Assembly (NCBI GenBank): GCA_035578905.1
Contig: JAQJVL010002535.1
Coordinates: forward strand, 29,791-93,790
Reading direction: 5' to 3'
Source of the DNA: Stictocephala bisonia
Taxonomy: Eukaryota; Arthropoda; Insecta; Hemiptera; Membracidae
DNA: 64,000 bases
Shown here piece after piece: positions 32,980-44,879 of this stretch (position 1 is its first letter; each line of letters opens with the position of its first letter). Made by a program: the position numbers and the translations under genes. The notes below the pieces were generated by a model. The model saw nothing but the letters and a program-made list of their open reading frames with translations. It searched no databases and was not told the DNA's origin.

Positions 32980-33186
32980 ATGACTTTCTGCAATAAACAC
33001 ACGAGTTTAAACCCTAAAACAGTCATATCAATGATGAAAAAACCCTCTAATTATGAGGCTGAAGAAACAAACACATTAAAATGCCATGGAAATAATGGAA
33101 AAGCAAACCAAGAAACAAAAATACAGACTAAAGAAAATGGTACAAACACTGTTGCTCATGAAAGCTCTGTTAACAGCGAACACTGA
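32980..33186 (+). pseudogene. LINE ORF1, N-terminal fragment
   Basis: ATG-started 68-codon frame, rich in Lys, Asn, Thr and Glu, ending in TGA. It directly precedes the inserted block. The composition matches the lysine/asparagine-rich sequence that resumes at about 33530, so I infer it is the ORF1 start split by an insertion. It has no domain of its own. Confidence 0.45.
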
Positions 33187-33202
33187 ACAGAAGCTATGAA
33201 TA

Positions 33203-33530
33203 AAAAATTGGGTGTGCGTCGGACCACACGGTGGAAGTTATACTTCTTTGCCATTCTCATACACCCACTCACGCACACAAACAGACAGGATATATAAATG
33301 AAATATAAGACATTTTTCAATATTATTCAATATATTTATCTTCAATATATTATACGTGACTTCATTATTATATTATACACCTATATTATCATTATCAGTA
33401 ATTTCTTCGATTAACAATCGATTAATCGATAGTTCTTAAAAATTTGTTCTTACTTTTCAGCGTGACGCGGTTTCTCGGCCAACACCCCATCCCAAAGTGT
33501 CTAACGGGCGCAAAGAAGTATAACTTCAAA
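33203..33530. mobile_element. Putative small insertion inside LINE ORF1
   Basis: The left side has ggaagttatacttctttg at about 33231 and the right side has its complement caaagaagtataacttc at about 33512-33528, enclosing AT-rich sequence without coding content. Composition shifts sharply at both borders (GC-richer gggtgtgcgtcggaccac and gcgtgacgcggtttctcgg). ORF1-like coding lies on both sides. Family not assigned. Confidence 0.45.
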
Positions 33531-35202
33531 AAGAAAACCAAATATCTGGATAAAAGAAGTCAGAAGCAGGGGGAAAAAACTAATGAATTCATCATTCCGA
33601 CCATCAATAGTTATTGTGTGCTCTATAACGACAAAGAATTCACACAGGAAGGGAAGCAAGATGAATCAATAATATGCTGTATATCAACAAAAAGTAGTTT
33701 TAAAAAGGGTAAAAATTGTTTTAACAATGACAAACGATCTGCTAATAAAAATAAAAATGCAAACCATGTTTCCAAGAGCATGAAAACCAAATCTCCACAA
33801 ATTAATATAACATTGTGCTCAGATAGCCAAGGAAGAGGTGTCTGGGAAAAAGTGGCCAGAGCAAGCAAAATCAAGTTGAATGTATTTGGCTGCGTTAAGG
33901 CGAATGCTGGACTTATGCAAGTAGTGGAATCCGCAAATATAGAGAAATTAAAGCCACTCATCATAATGGGTGGAACGGTTGATAGCTTTAAAGATGATGA
34001 TTTTAGGGAGATATATAAAAACCTTGAAAACAAATTAAATGATATAAGTAAATAACGCCCAGTTTTTATTACTACTATACCTCCTAGATTTGACAGACCC
34101 CCTCAAGATCACATCCACCAAAGAATGGATCTCTTGAATAATTATATCATGGAAATAGCAGTAAGAAGTGACAATGTCTATTGTATAAATGCAAACTGTT
34201 TAAAAAGGATCCACTTTACCCTGCATGGTTTGCATTTGAATAATGGAGGCAAAATGAAACTGGCACACTTAATTGTTAATGCAATAACATGGAAATTCAG
34301 CAACTCAAGTTCAACAAGTAACAATAAGATTGTGTCAGTTAATAGTATTCAACCAGGTGAACATACAGTACATGTGGATGGAGATGACATGGAGGGCCCA
34401 ATATCTGTATTGCATTCTAACATAGAAGAAGCTATGCATAAGTATGGGAGTGGTCAGAATGTTGCGTTCGCTCACTGTATATCAGAAGACAGACGGATGA
34501 GTGCCGGTGTCGCTGTCAGCTTCAGGAATAGATTTGGGAGACCTTCATCAAAGGAATTTATGAACAGGTACCTAACAGTGCAAAATCAGGGTGGAGCAAC
34601 AATATTCGGACTTGTAACAAAGTCAAAATACTTTGAAAAGCCCAAAATTGAAGACTATGCCAAGGCCTTTGATGAATTATATCGAACAACCAAAGACAGG
34701 AAAATTAATACGTTAATCTGCTCGCCAATGGGTTGTGTACGTGACCAGATACCCATTGATCACTTTGCTGCTAAAATTGTTGAATTTCAGAATAAAACAG
34801 GAATTGTGATTAAGGTAATACTGAGTGACAAGCAGAATAGTACAAGAAAAAGAGCAGGTCTGTCACACCAAGAATGTATCACCAAGTTGACTCATGCCAT
34901 AAACCAAGCCAAAGTACAACCGAGTGCGCCTCTACAAACATTCATCATTGATGATGTTGGATACCAACCTACCGAGCCAAGTACAGGACACAACAACAAT
35001 GATGATGTTATCTCAGTCGACATCACAGGCAGGGCATCACCATCTATAAAAACCAACCCCTCGGGCTGCCGGAAACAAGAATAATTGTGTTAGTATTGAC
35101 TTGGTCAATAATGTGTCATGTGAACTCCAAGAGAATGAAATTGAAACAGAAGTCTCCAATGGAAGTGACAGCAATGCATCTTTTTTAGAGTTAAGTCTTT
35201 AA
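33531..35202 (+). pseudogene. LINE ORF1: SGNH-esterase-like plus macro domain (TARG1/OARD1-like)
   Basis: A Lys/Asn-rich lead is followed by an SGNH-hydrolase-like domain: SDSQGRG with the nucleophile Ser at 33825-33827, IMGGTVD near 33967, and HGLHLNNGGK with the conserved His at 34233-34235. The usual Asp of the DxxH pair is His here. After a TAA at 34053-34055 the same frame continues without a break from 34125 to 35084. That 319-codon stretch includes the end of the SGNH domain (residues 34-54) and a macro domain (about residues 94-236). The macro domain shows AHCISEDRRMSAGVAVSF (116-133), LVTKSKYFEKP (163-173) and PMGCVRDQIP (201-210). In TARG1/OARD1 the Lys after the ..T and the Asp after GC.. 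are catalytic; K166 (34620-34622) and D207 (34743-34745) fit them. Macro domains bind or remove ADP-ribose. A frameshift near 35060 leads into a short acidic tail ending ELSL at 35202. Confidence 0.85.
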
Positions 35203-38078
35203 AAAAAATGTCAAATTAAATTGCTCTTTAAAAGTATTTTTTCAAAATATGCAAGGCTTAGAAAATAAGGTTGATCAACTTGAAATACTTAATTGCCAGA
35301 TAGAACCACATATATTAGCTATTGCTGAGCATCACCATAATAAAGATGGCCTTAAAACTATTAACATAAAAAACTATATTTTAGTAGCAGATTACTGTAG
35401 AAGTGGAATGGAAAAAGGCGTCATTGCTATATATGTCAAAAGAGATATTGTTAGTTTTCTAAATGTTAACAAACTAAAATGGTTTGGTAAATTTAATATC
35501 GAGGGAGTTTGTGAGTTTTGTGGGATAACAATTAATGTAAATAATACTGTTACAACCTTGTTAGCTGTTTACCGCCCACCAAATTCAGATGTATCAATAT
35601 TTTTCTCTAATTTTATTTCAATTGTACAAAAAATATCAAAAAAGCGTAATATACTTGTAGTGGGTGATTATAATATACATTTTATAGAAAAAATCAATAC
35701 TGTTTCAAAGCAGTTTTTTGACATTATTAACAGTTTTAATTTAAAAATATTGGTAGATACACCAACACGAATTACAGAAACCACTAGTAGTTGTATTGAC
35801 AATGCTCTAACAGATTGTAATGGATGTAAAGCAGAAGTAGTCATTACATCTATCTCTGATCATGATGGAATTGTAGTAGAATTAAAACAAGTAGGTGAAT
35901 TAAAACTCAACAACCACATTAAGCGAAGGAAACTAACTAAACAGTCAGTAAATAACTTAAAAACAAATCTATCTATCCAAAATTGGGAGGAAGTGTTTCA
36001 TGCAAGCCATATAGAACATAAGTATAAGAAATTTAAGGAAATTTTTACTCGTAGTTTTGATTTAACCTGCCCTGAAAAACTAATTGACATTAATAAATCA
36101 AATGACAAAAATAATAAATGGTATACCTATTCTCTCTTGAGGGAAAAGGAGAACTTGCACACTGTTTATGATCAATTTAAAATGCTTCCAGATCCTCAGT
36201 TGCGGGCTAAATATAAGATATTAAAAAAACAATACGAGAAAAACATAAGAAAACAAAAAGATAAGTACATTGGCGAAAAATTAAAACTAGTAAACTTTAA
36301 CCCTAAAGATGTGTGGAAAGTAATAAATAATAAAACAAAGCCACCTATTTTAAATAAAAACATTACACTGATAGATGGAACACATACCATAAGAGATCCA
36401 AAAATAGTTGCTCATTATTTTAATGATTATTTTACTAGTGTGACTGGTTCTTCAGACAAGATATCGTGCAATCAAGAACTCAGACAACCTGAACATTCTA
36501 TAAATAGTTACACTGAAAAATTGTTTTATTTCAATGAACTAGCTGTTCAGGACACAATTAAAATAATAAAAGATTTAAAATGTAAAAGGTCTTCTGGTTA
36601 TGATGGAATACCTACATCTGTTGTAAAAGATTGTGTTGAGCAGATTGCTGTCCCAATAACACACTTAATTAACTCCTCATTCAATGAAGCTACTTTCCCT
36701 CACCTTCTTAAGATATCTAAAATTATACCAATTCATAAATCAGGCAATGTCCAGAAGTCAGAGAACTATAGGCTAATATCACATTTACCAAGCTTTTCAA
36801 AGATATTTGAACGAGCAGTACATAATCAGTTGATAAGTTATTTGGAAAATATAATAAACTAAATCTTTCACAGTTTGGTTTTCGTCCAAAGAAATCTACT
36901 AAACAGGCTCTCACAGCATTTCTCGAATCAGTTTTAGATAATCTGGAATCAAAAAAGATAGTATCAGGCTGCTTCATAGACCTAAGTAAGGCATTTGACA
37001 TGGTTCGACCAAAGTTATTGATTGAAAAATTATCAAACATAGGTATCCAAGGGCATTGTCTAAGGTGGATCCAGTTACCTAGAAAATCGTCAGCAATATG
37101 TTCATATCTCTGAATATAATAATGGAAGGACAGAAACATTTCAATCCACATTAAGTCAAACAAAAGCAGGTGTACCACAGGGTTCTATCCTCGGTCCTTT
37201 ATTATACATAATTTACGTTAATGATATAATTGAAACAGTCCCTAAAGAAAATATAATTTCCTTTGCTGATGATACTTTAATTTTCAAAGCTAGTACAAAT
37301 CATGAAAATCTAGAGATTGAAACATTTATTACCGTGAATGAGATATCTAGCTATTTCGCAAATCTAGGATTAAAAATAAATCCGAATAAAACTAATTTTA
37401 TTAATATAAACTTATCAAAAAAAAACAAATAAAAGACCTCTTTTTAACAAATTATTAGATGAAAAGGAGCTAACTCAAGCTGAAAATGTTAAATTCCTTG
37501 GAGTGACTGTTGACAGCAACCTAAGTTGGAATGAACATCAACTTTCTTTGACATTGGCATCCGGTCTTCATATAATAAGAAAAGTTTCAATATTAAAATG
37601 TAAACCTATTTCAATCAGTTGTTATTATGCTTTCATATATTCCCATATAAGTTACTCAATAATTCTTTGGGATTCATCATCTTTGCAAAACTTAAATAGA
37701 ATCTTCATACTACAGAAAAGATCAATTAGATATATAGATAACCTGAATTCACTTGATTCACGCAGGGACTCTTTTGTCAACAATAACATTCTTACAGTAC
37801 CATCAATTTACATATTGGAATGCATATCTAATAATCAGCTTAAAACAGTAAAGAACCATTCACACAATACAAGGAAAATAAACTTTGCTGCATCACATAG
37901 ATTAAAGATATATGAGTCCAAACCTTCATACATAGGTAATAAGTTCTACAGTAAATTATTACCTTCTCAATTGAAGGTAGAAGTTGATAAAAAATGCTTT
38001 AAAAATAAACTGAGGAACTGGCTTGTACAGAAATGCTTTTATAAATTGGAAGATCTACTTGAGCCCGGTCAAAAATAA
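35195..38078 (+). pseudogene. LINE ORF2: APE endonuclease and reverse transcriptase, three frameshifts
   Basis: The frame opens at 35195 and the first ATG is at 35249; FFQNMQGLENK marks the endonuclease start. Endonuclease motifs are LAIAEHHH (about 35310), VYRPPN (about 35568), VVGDYN (35657-35674) and SDHDG (about 35855). RT motifs are SSGYDGIPTSVVK (about 36592), FIDLSKAFD (about 36975), GVPQGSILGPLL (about 37168) and FADD (37262-37273). After these come LGVTVDSNLSWN (about 37500) and a HNTR motif (about 37863), both typical of Jockey/CR1-group ORF2 ends. The frame shifts near 36850 (after an A-run), near 37070 and near 37425 (within an A-run). Full length would be about 940-960 codons, normal for the group. 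It would nick target DNA and copy its RNA there. Confidence 0.9.
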
Positions 38079-38192
38079 AATGGTTGTTTTGTTTCTTGGG
38101 AGCTATTTTCTATCTTTTTAAATGTTAAATTTGTCATGAATTATTCGAATTATATAGTAGTGTAGTCTAGTTTAGATTTAAGATTGATATAA

Positions 38193-38240
<48 letters not shown>

Positions 38241-38320
38241 TAAATGACAACTTTTATACCCTTTGAGTAGGGTTTTTGTAAAGGCTGATGTAAATAAATA
38301 AAATAAATAATTAATAAATG
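38079..38320 (+). repeat. LINE 3' region with (TA)n microsatellite and AAATAAAT tail
   Basis: A pure TA tract of about 45 bases lies at 38195-38240. The element appears to end with aaggctgatgtaaataaata and short AAATAAAT repeats to about 38320, a tail style frequent in Jockey-like LINEs. No target duplication was identified. Confidence 0.65.
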
Positions 38321-38324
38321 GTTA

Positions 38325-39295
38325 ATTATTAAAAAATATCACTTTTATTACGTTATATTCTTAAATATTAGGATCATTATTGTATTATTATTTTTTTTCT
38401 GAATTCATAAGTCGAAAATTAGTTGGAAAAGGCTTGAGGTTCTTCCATATCTAAATTTATTAATGTTGTGACCATTAATGTGTGAATCATCAAAAAGTCC
38501 TTTTTAAACATTTTTATAGAAGGTTCAAGACTTAAAAAAATTTTTTTACCATCAGTAGTTCATGTGCAATTAAATATTTCATCTACTTAAAATGTTAAAT
38601 ATCAATTAATGAATTATTTAGGCCTGATTTAAAATTACATAATTGTTCAGTTTATATTGTTTGTGTTCCTAAATAAGTTTTTAAGTTAAAATAATAAAAT
38701 TTCCCTTAATAAAAAATTAGGAAAAAATTTCTGTTAGAAAAATTAGCTAACTATCGTACTTAAAATCACATCCCTAAAAGTTAGTAATATATTAATATTG
38801 CTCAAATTTTTGCTCAACATTACAATAACAATAAAACACACAAATATGAACTTATCTAAAACCTTTTTATCACATAGTGTCTTTGATAGTAAATTTATGA
38901 TCACAATAAAACTGAACATTTAGAGAAAAAACTGTTTCACCTTGAGAATCACTTATCAGCTGATTGATTAAAATCACATTTCACAATGAGTAATGGCCCA
39001 CTAAGTGCTGTGAGTACGTGGAATCCGCAGAGTTGAGTGCCAAAACAACAGCATCAGCTGAGTGTATTGATCTCACTGCAGACCTCACCTGGCCCCATCC
39101 TCAGTCCGTCCGTCTGTCTGTCTGTCTGGTAAAATGTTAATTTTTCCAATGTTTATACAGTGAGAAACAAAATAAATATAAATTCTACCACAATAACATG
39201 GCCTTATTAATATTCTTATTTATTCTTTCATGTTTTAAAACTGAACAAATATAACTAGAGTTAATTTTTTTGCTATGAATGTTTATTTTATTTAT
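38325..39295. other. No recognised gene
   Basis: AT-rich. Includes a (GTCT)n/(GTCC)n microsatellite at 39106-39129 (ccgtccgtctgtctgtctgt). No coding support. Confidence 0.45.
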
Positions 39296-39650
39296 TACTA
39301 GTTGCTTACCCGCGCTTTGCCATGCGATAAACATATAAACAGTAGTGTTTTTCTTGATTCAAATTGATTGTTAAATTTAAAAAGCGTTATTTATTTTATT
39401 TCAAAAGCGTTCGTTTCATTTGTTTATTATTTAACAGCTCCTTGTTAGTTAAATAAATAAAATAACTACCACTGTAACTATAAAGGCCTGTGGGGTGGAG
39501 ACCTACAGTTGAATTTGAATAAAGCCATACTTAAAACTTTTCCTGGGGAAAACATATAATTTTCAAAAGTTTCATAATGATTGGATGAATTGTGTAGTGA
39601 TACAGAGGGATAAACAGACAGACATACGTACATACATTTGTTTATATCGA
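39296..39650 (+). repeat. RTE-like retroposon fragment
   Basis: actagttgcttacccgcgct near the start, and at the end tttcataatgattggatgaa followed by acagacagacatacgtacat. These paired landmarks are familiar from RTE-type 3' regions in many insects. No coding sequence remains. Confidence 0.5.
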
Positions 39651-39654
39651 TCTA

Positions 39655-40310
39655 ACTATTAAATGAAATATTATTAACCAATAGTGTTTGTAGATACTAA
39701 AGCTATTACTCACAAAGTTAGTAAGAAGTTATTAGTTGAAGTGCAAATTTACAAACAAATAAGGTTTTTAATTTTCACCAATGAAAACTAATATAAAATT
39801 ACATATTATTTAGAGTTATTTAATAAACTGATTTAATTATGTTGTCATTAAAAGTTTTTACATATACACTGAAGATTATATTGATTGATTAATATACTGT
39901 ATTATTAAATTAAAGACAATTAAAAAAAAATCCAAGTTTTTATTTCTGAGGCTTATTAACAGCATGATGTCACAACTAGGAAACTCAAGAATATTAAATA
40001 AAAATAATAATAATTACAATACAAATATAAAATAAATTTTTTTGATAAGCCTCTCCAAGTAGAGCGTCTTATATTTAGTGTTTATTTTAAAATTACAACA
40101 TAATGTTATATTTGTTTTCAAAAGGTAAATTGTTTTGAAAAGTATTCAGTTATATTTAAACAAATGTAACAGCTTTGCTTTATCAATATACTAAATCTAT
40201 TCCACATTGTTATACACAAAAGCAAACATGCAGTTCAATCTATTTTATTATATAAATCTACAAATCCAGAAGATCTAATATATCTCATCAACTTTTTTTT
40301 ATTTGTAATT
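39655..40310. other. No recognised gene
   Basis: AT-rich spacer between the RTE-like fragment and a minus-strand LINE fragment. Confidence 0.4.
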
Positions 40311-40314
40311 TGTA

Positions 40315-40960
40315 ATGTCCTCAAGAAATACAATGGCGTCAGTACTTACATACAATTTACAGTTTGTTATTTCTTCCATTCCAAAAATTCTTCAAAAGTG
40401 TAAAAAGGATTTTCAATCAGCCAGGCAGTCAGGGCAGTCTTCAGTCTTGTTCCTGTTAGGGTCCTAATTTCATCTGGCAGAAGATTGTGCAGTTTTCGGC
40501 ACATGTATACTGGTGTCTTCTCGTATAGTGTGAGGTGATGATGTGGCAAGGTGTAGTGTGAGGCATATCTGGTGTTGTAGTTGTGGGTATTTGAGCTTTG
40601 AAGGAGAGTTTTAGCAACAACATACAGCACAACCTCTTTTATGTAAAGGGAGATGATTGTCATTATTTTTAATGATGTAAAGGCTTCTTTACATGCATCT
40701 AGATGGTTTGGACCGGCCAGGATTCTTACAGCTTTTTTTTGCAATATGCAATATGCAGTAACATGACGTATGTTTGTTACTGTCAACGACCCCCAAACAG
40801 CTAACCCATAGCATAGGTGTGATTGAAAAAGTGCTTAGTAGGCAGTCATTGCAGTTTCCAGATTACCTGTTTGTCTGATGCGTTTTAAGACATATATGCA
40901 TTATCTGAGCTTGGCTGTCAAGGTAAATGTTGAGTCCAAGAGGTTTTTTTTTATATATAA
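40315..40960 (-). pseudogene. 5'-truncated LINE ORF2 C-terminus and 3' end
   Basis: On minus the sequence shows LDSTFTLTAKLR, then LFQSHLCYGLAVWGS (about 40835-40790). An open 139-codon stretch (40786-40367) follows, with LQKKAVRILAG, NYNTRYASHY, RKLHNLLPDEIR and a final FEEFLEW. This is the post-RT region of CR1/Jockey-like ORF2. A stop interrupts the part above 40790. The 3' end reads gacgccattgtatttcttga and an A-rich tail (about 40345-40295). Related in layout to the copies at 35195 and 45680 but clearly a different subfamily. Confidence 0.8.
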
Positions 40961-40964
40961 TGAC

Positions 40965-42160
40965 TCTGAGAAAAGTAGAATTCTCCTCCATAAAATATCA
41001 ACTTATCTTTGTTTACTTTTTTAAGTGATCATTAATACTTATTCCTTATATAAAATTACAACAAAATATTTCCAACTCCTTCCAATATTAGATTAACTAA
41101 AAATACTTGATTAATAATAAATATTTTGTGGGACAAATCCACCTAGTTTCTAAAGCACAGTTCATCTTTCAAAATGAATTATCTAAAATAATAACATTTC
41201 TTTATCCTTTCTATACCACAAACACAGCAATAAAAAAGACTTAATATTTGCAACATTTGGATTTAGCTCAATTATTGTAATGCATGTCTATCAAATAAAT
41301 CAATAACATATAACTCATAAGCTCATTACAACTAATCTTGAATACAAGCGACGAATATCTTGTGATTTCCTTCAGATACATATATTTTAATTTATTTACA
41401 TCTTAGATAATGATTTATATTTCAATAAAATAAGATTCTAGTGAGTGTATACATAGATATACTGGTATAACCAAGAAAAGCCATGTAATATTTTTGTTTT
41501 GTATTCATTATATTTTAAATTGCCTTGCCTGTTTAAATCTGCAAATGAATACTCCTTGAGATACAAAATAAGATACATGATGTTATTGCACCAGTTAAAG
41601 TTATGTCATGAGAAATGTATAGGTTACCGTTAACTTTATCGTGCAGTGCTGTTTACACACAATTTACATGAGTGCAGACAGTGAATAAGGCAACAGTTAA
41701 GTATGGTTCATCACATATGAAAGTTTATTGCTGTATTTACAGGATTTTTGTAAACACCACACAATTTTGTTTATACAATTTAATTAATTCTTTTTGGAAA
41801 CCTAATTTTCAATATACATATTTATGTGATATTTCTGTTCGTTTTCTGTAGTTAATTTTTATTCCCACGAGTAAAATGAATTATCTTAATACTAAAAAAA
41901 GGTTATTTGATGAAGCAGTTGTCTCAGACATATTATGGTTAGGTTACAAAAAAAAAAATAGAGTATGTATACATTTTTTAATCAAGTAATGGCCTAAATT
42001 TATATTCTTTATTTTTGTTAGATAACTTTAATGTTGTTATAAAACGTATTATCATAAAAGATTTGAATTTAAATTGTATAAAGCTATTCTTAGATTATCC
42101 TTAGATATGAGTCACCGACATAACTTTGCCCAAATTTTGAGGCAAATAAATTATTACTTA
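40965..42160. other. No recognised gene
   Basis: AT-rich, with A-runs at 41948 and T-runs. No open frame or exon-like segment seen. Confidence 0.4.
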
Positions 42161-42164
42161 AGTG

Positions 42165-42365
42165 TGGATGACCTGTGTAGTCTGGTTACTAACTGAGTTT
42201 GACATGCTCAGAAAGGGTCATTTATTAATACGCTAACAGCCAGGATAACTGAAGGACGTACAGCTTTGCGTGGAATGCGAACCACGTAGTATTGGTCAGA
42301 TTTTCAATCAACTGACAAGCCTGATACTCAAGTCTTCCCCCACCACACAACATCCGGGCACTGAC
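42165..42365 (-). repeat. Dispersed SINE-like repeat, family A, partial
   Basis: The plus strand shows agtctggttactaactgagt, tttattaatacgctaacagc, gcgaaccacgtagtattggt and caacatccgggcactgac, the complement of the family's middle part. Confidence 0.65.
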
Positions 42366-42600
42366 CACCACTCAAGAAAAGTGGAAGAAATACCCATTTA
42401 AGACACAGTTCCCCTCGCCTGCTTAGACGAACCCAATTTAGTTTTATAGGCTCAGTGGACTGGCTTAACATTACTTCCAAACCATGGAAGGGTCAAAGGG
42501 GTAAAAACTTCTTGGTCACTCCAGGAATCTAACCCAGACTGGCTGCATGGCAAGCCACTACCTTAGCCCCTAATCTACAACTGCTCCGTCACAAAGGATT
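42366..42600 (-). repeat. tRNA-derived SINE, tentative Gly-type head
   Basis: On minus a tRNA-like head contains an anticodon-arm-like tggcttgccatgcagcca and a B-box-like gggttagattcc. The body then runs aagtttttacccctttgacc, ccatggtttggaagtaatg and aggcgaggggaactgtgtct. tRNA identity is uncertain. Confidence 0.5.
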
Positions 42601-42604
42601 AGTG

Positions 42605-44805
42605 AACACTTTAGATGTTTATAAGTACTTGTTATAAAATAATCATATAAGTTGTAGATTTTACCAAACTATAAAACTGTTGCTGTTCTAAAAAGTACTT
42701 TAGAGTGCATAAATATGTGAATAAGATCTGTAATAGACCTTGTGTAATCAGTAATCTAAGTGAGTTGATTGCAACTCCTGAGAACACATTTAGAGATACA
42801 CTAAGTTTGTTTGTGAGGGGAAAGAGGGCTCTAATCTATCATCTAGATCTTGGTTTATTTTTAACCAGACTATGCAGACTGTTACAATGGAAGAATGTTG
42901 GGTGTGTGTTTGTTTATAATGAACAGCTTGATATGTTTTCATCACTCTTCACTCATGGCGTATTGATATTATCCAGCAACTGGAGCTCATTTGGCAGACA
43001 GAGAACCTATATATTTAATCCTGTAAGCGAATCAGTCCCCACAACATTTTTGAGCTAGAAAGAAGATAAGGTACCGTGATTAGATTCATTTTAAAGCTTT
43101 AGGGCCAAAGCTGGTGGGAAAAACATCAGAAAAATATAAAAAATTACCTGTCAGTCCCTCTTTCTATTTCAAAGATAAACGTGGTAACTCTACTACAGAT
43201 TTATAAAGATGGACATTAGTTGTAATCTATTTATAAGTGACACTAAGGCGTTTGCTGTGGCCACAGTGAGTGACAGGGTTGGTACACAAGGCGTGCAGGT
43301 GTGTCCCCTTATTAAGTTCTGAGTTCAATGTTCTATAAGTTTCTACCGGCATGAATGTGTAATCTGTTGCATGGTGAGTACTTAGTATTGAGACCTCATT
43401 TGTGAGATAATCGTCTGTATGGTCCATTAAAACTTGTGATTGTATTTGTGAGACAAGTGAAACGTACCATCACATCATTTGCACCGTAAGTACTACATCT
43501 GTTCCACTGATTTTTTTTAATTTAGGAGAGGTGAATAAGTCTTAAGTAGCTGTGCATAAAGTCGTTTTATTTATATGATGTCTACTGTACTATAGCCTTT
43601 TAAACCAAGGAAAATATATTTCTTTATGCTAAAATTATATTAATAGGATGACAATAGATTGATTATATGTGAAAAATACTGTGAACTAATTTTAATTCAT
43701 TATAGAAGCCTATAAAATTAATGTTAATGGATTATTGCTATCAATAATGATATGAACTCATTTATTAAATGTTGTTATTACATAATTTGACATAGATATA
43801 ATGTAAATTCAAATTAGTATATAAGTATATGTCATCGGTTACTTTTCGTCAGAAAAATGATCAATACGTTATAATTTATAACACAACTTTCTTGTAAACT
43901 GTCATGTTATATTTTTTTGTGAAATAAGGTTATCGAACAAGTTATTATCTTTATTAAACAGTTTGCTTTCCAGCAATTGGTACAGTTTAGAACAAAAGAA
44001 ACTGAGTCATAACTTTATCAGATGTGGCTTTGTTGAATCCAACGTCAGAACAAGATGTTTGCTGATCATGACTTACTTCCCTTTCTCCCCCTTTACAGCT
44101 CCCTTTAGAGGTTTCTTCCCCTTTATATCACCTTCGCCTCTATCTAGACCAACCATCAAGTAAATTTTCCTTCTCGCTATTTTCCTTTTGTCAACATTTA
44201 CTTTTCAAGACAAATGTTTTTGCTTGATCAAAATGTCAAAACGGTTTTAGTGCAGTGTAAATGCAAAATTAACAATTTAGTTTTTCTTTGATTTTTTTTT
44301 TTCTTTTCTAATTTAACTAACCATATCACAATGTAGCTTTTAGACTAGTAGATAACAATTGTTCAACAAGTGAAATATCAATTTTTCGTTCAGTGGCATT
44401 ATGAATTTTGAAAATGTAAATGAAATCTACGTCACTCATCTGCTATACAATCAAAATTCTATTATTACTTTTAAAATTAGAAGCCTTTAAATGTTGACTG
44501 ACAGATCTTAAGAAATATTAGTGATGAAAACTAAATTTTAGTGATCCCTCGAGATAATAAAGATGGCAAATAAGATGTTTTAAAATATTTTTCTCTCAAA
44601 TTATGAATTTTATTTTTAGCACCATATATTAATGAGTACAAAATATATTCACTCCAAAAACCATACATGAATTTTGACCTGCTGTTAAAATAAAATATAT
44701 AATTCATATAACACCATACATAAGTTTAACTGTAAACACGTAATACAAATGTAAAATATATTATAGTATTAATAATATACATATGAATAGTAAATTAATA
44801 ATATT
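42605..44805. other. No recognised gene
   Basis: The longest frames (42705-43058 plus, 43227-43427 minus, 43963-44163 plus) lack domains and consistent splice signals, so I do not call them genes. Confidence 0.4.
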
Positions 44806-44809
44806 GCAG

Positions 44810-44877
44810 GAAATGCGCTTGAGCGTCAAGTTGACATGCTCCATGAACAGATGACGCACTTGTGTGTCATGGATTAA
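44810..44877 (+). CDS. Possible terminal exon of an unidentified plus-strand gene
   Basis: An acceptor (aataatattgcag) is followed by GA, then 21 codons reading NALERQVDMLHEQMTHLCVM then D, and a TAA. Amphipathic ERQVDMLHEQM looks like a coiled-coil tail. Base composition (gcgcttgagcgtcaagttga) is richer in GC than the surroundings. No partner exon was found, so this may be chance. If real, it belongs to a gene nested in or beside the ORP9 locus. Confidence 0.3.
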
Positions 44878-44879
44878 AA

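Larger units (their letters stand above)
32980..38320 (+). mobile_element. Near full-length LINE (Jockey/CR1-like) with macro-domain ORF1, defective
   Basis: In order it holds a lysine-rich ORF1 start (32980-33186), an inserted block with inverted ends (about 33203-33530), the rest of ORF1 with SGNH-esterase and macro domains (to 35202), ORF2 with APE endonuclease and reverse transcriptase (35195-38078), and a 3' region ending in an AAATAAAT-type tail near 38320. At least one ORF1 stop, one ORF1 frameshift and three ORF2 frameshifts make it non-autonomous today. The order of domains and coding direction are nonetheless clear. Clade placement by eye is only approximate. Confidence 0.85.

Noticed and set aside
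33444..33530. Start of the 203-codon ORF1 frame at 33444
   Set aside because: The first codon is TTG and the first about 28 codons read through the inserted block. The genuine ORF1 sequence resumes near 33531.
42705..43058. 117-codon plus-strand frame
   Set aside because: No domain, no ATG at the given start and no splice evidence. Composition is like the surrounding noncoding DNA.
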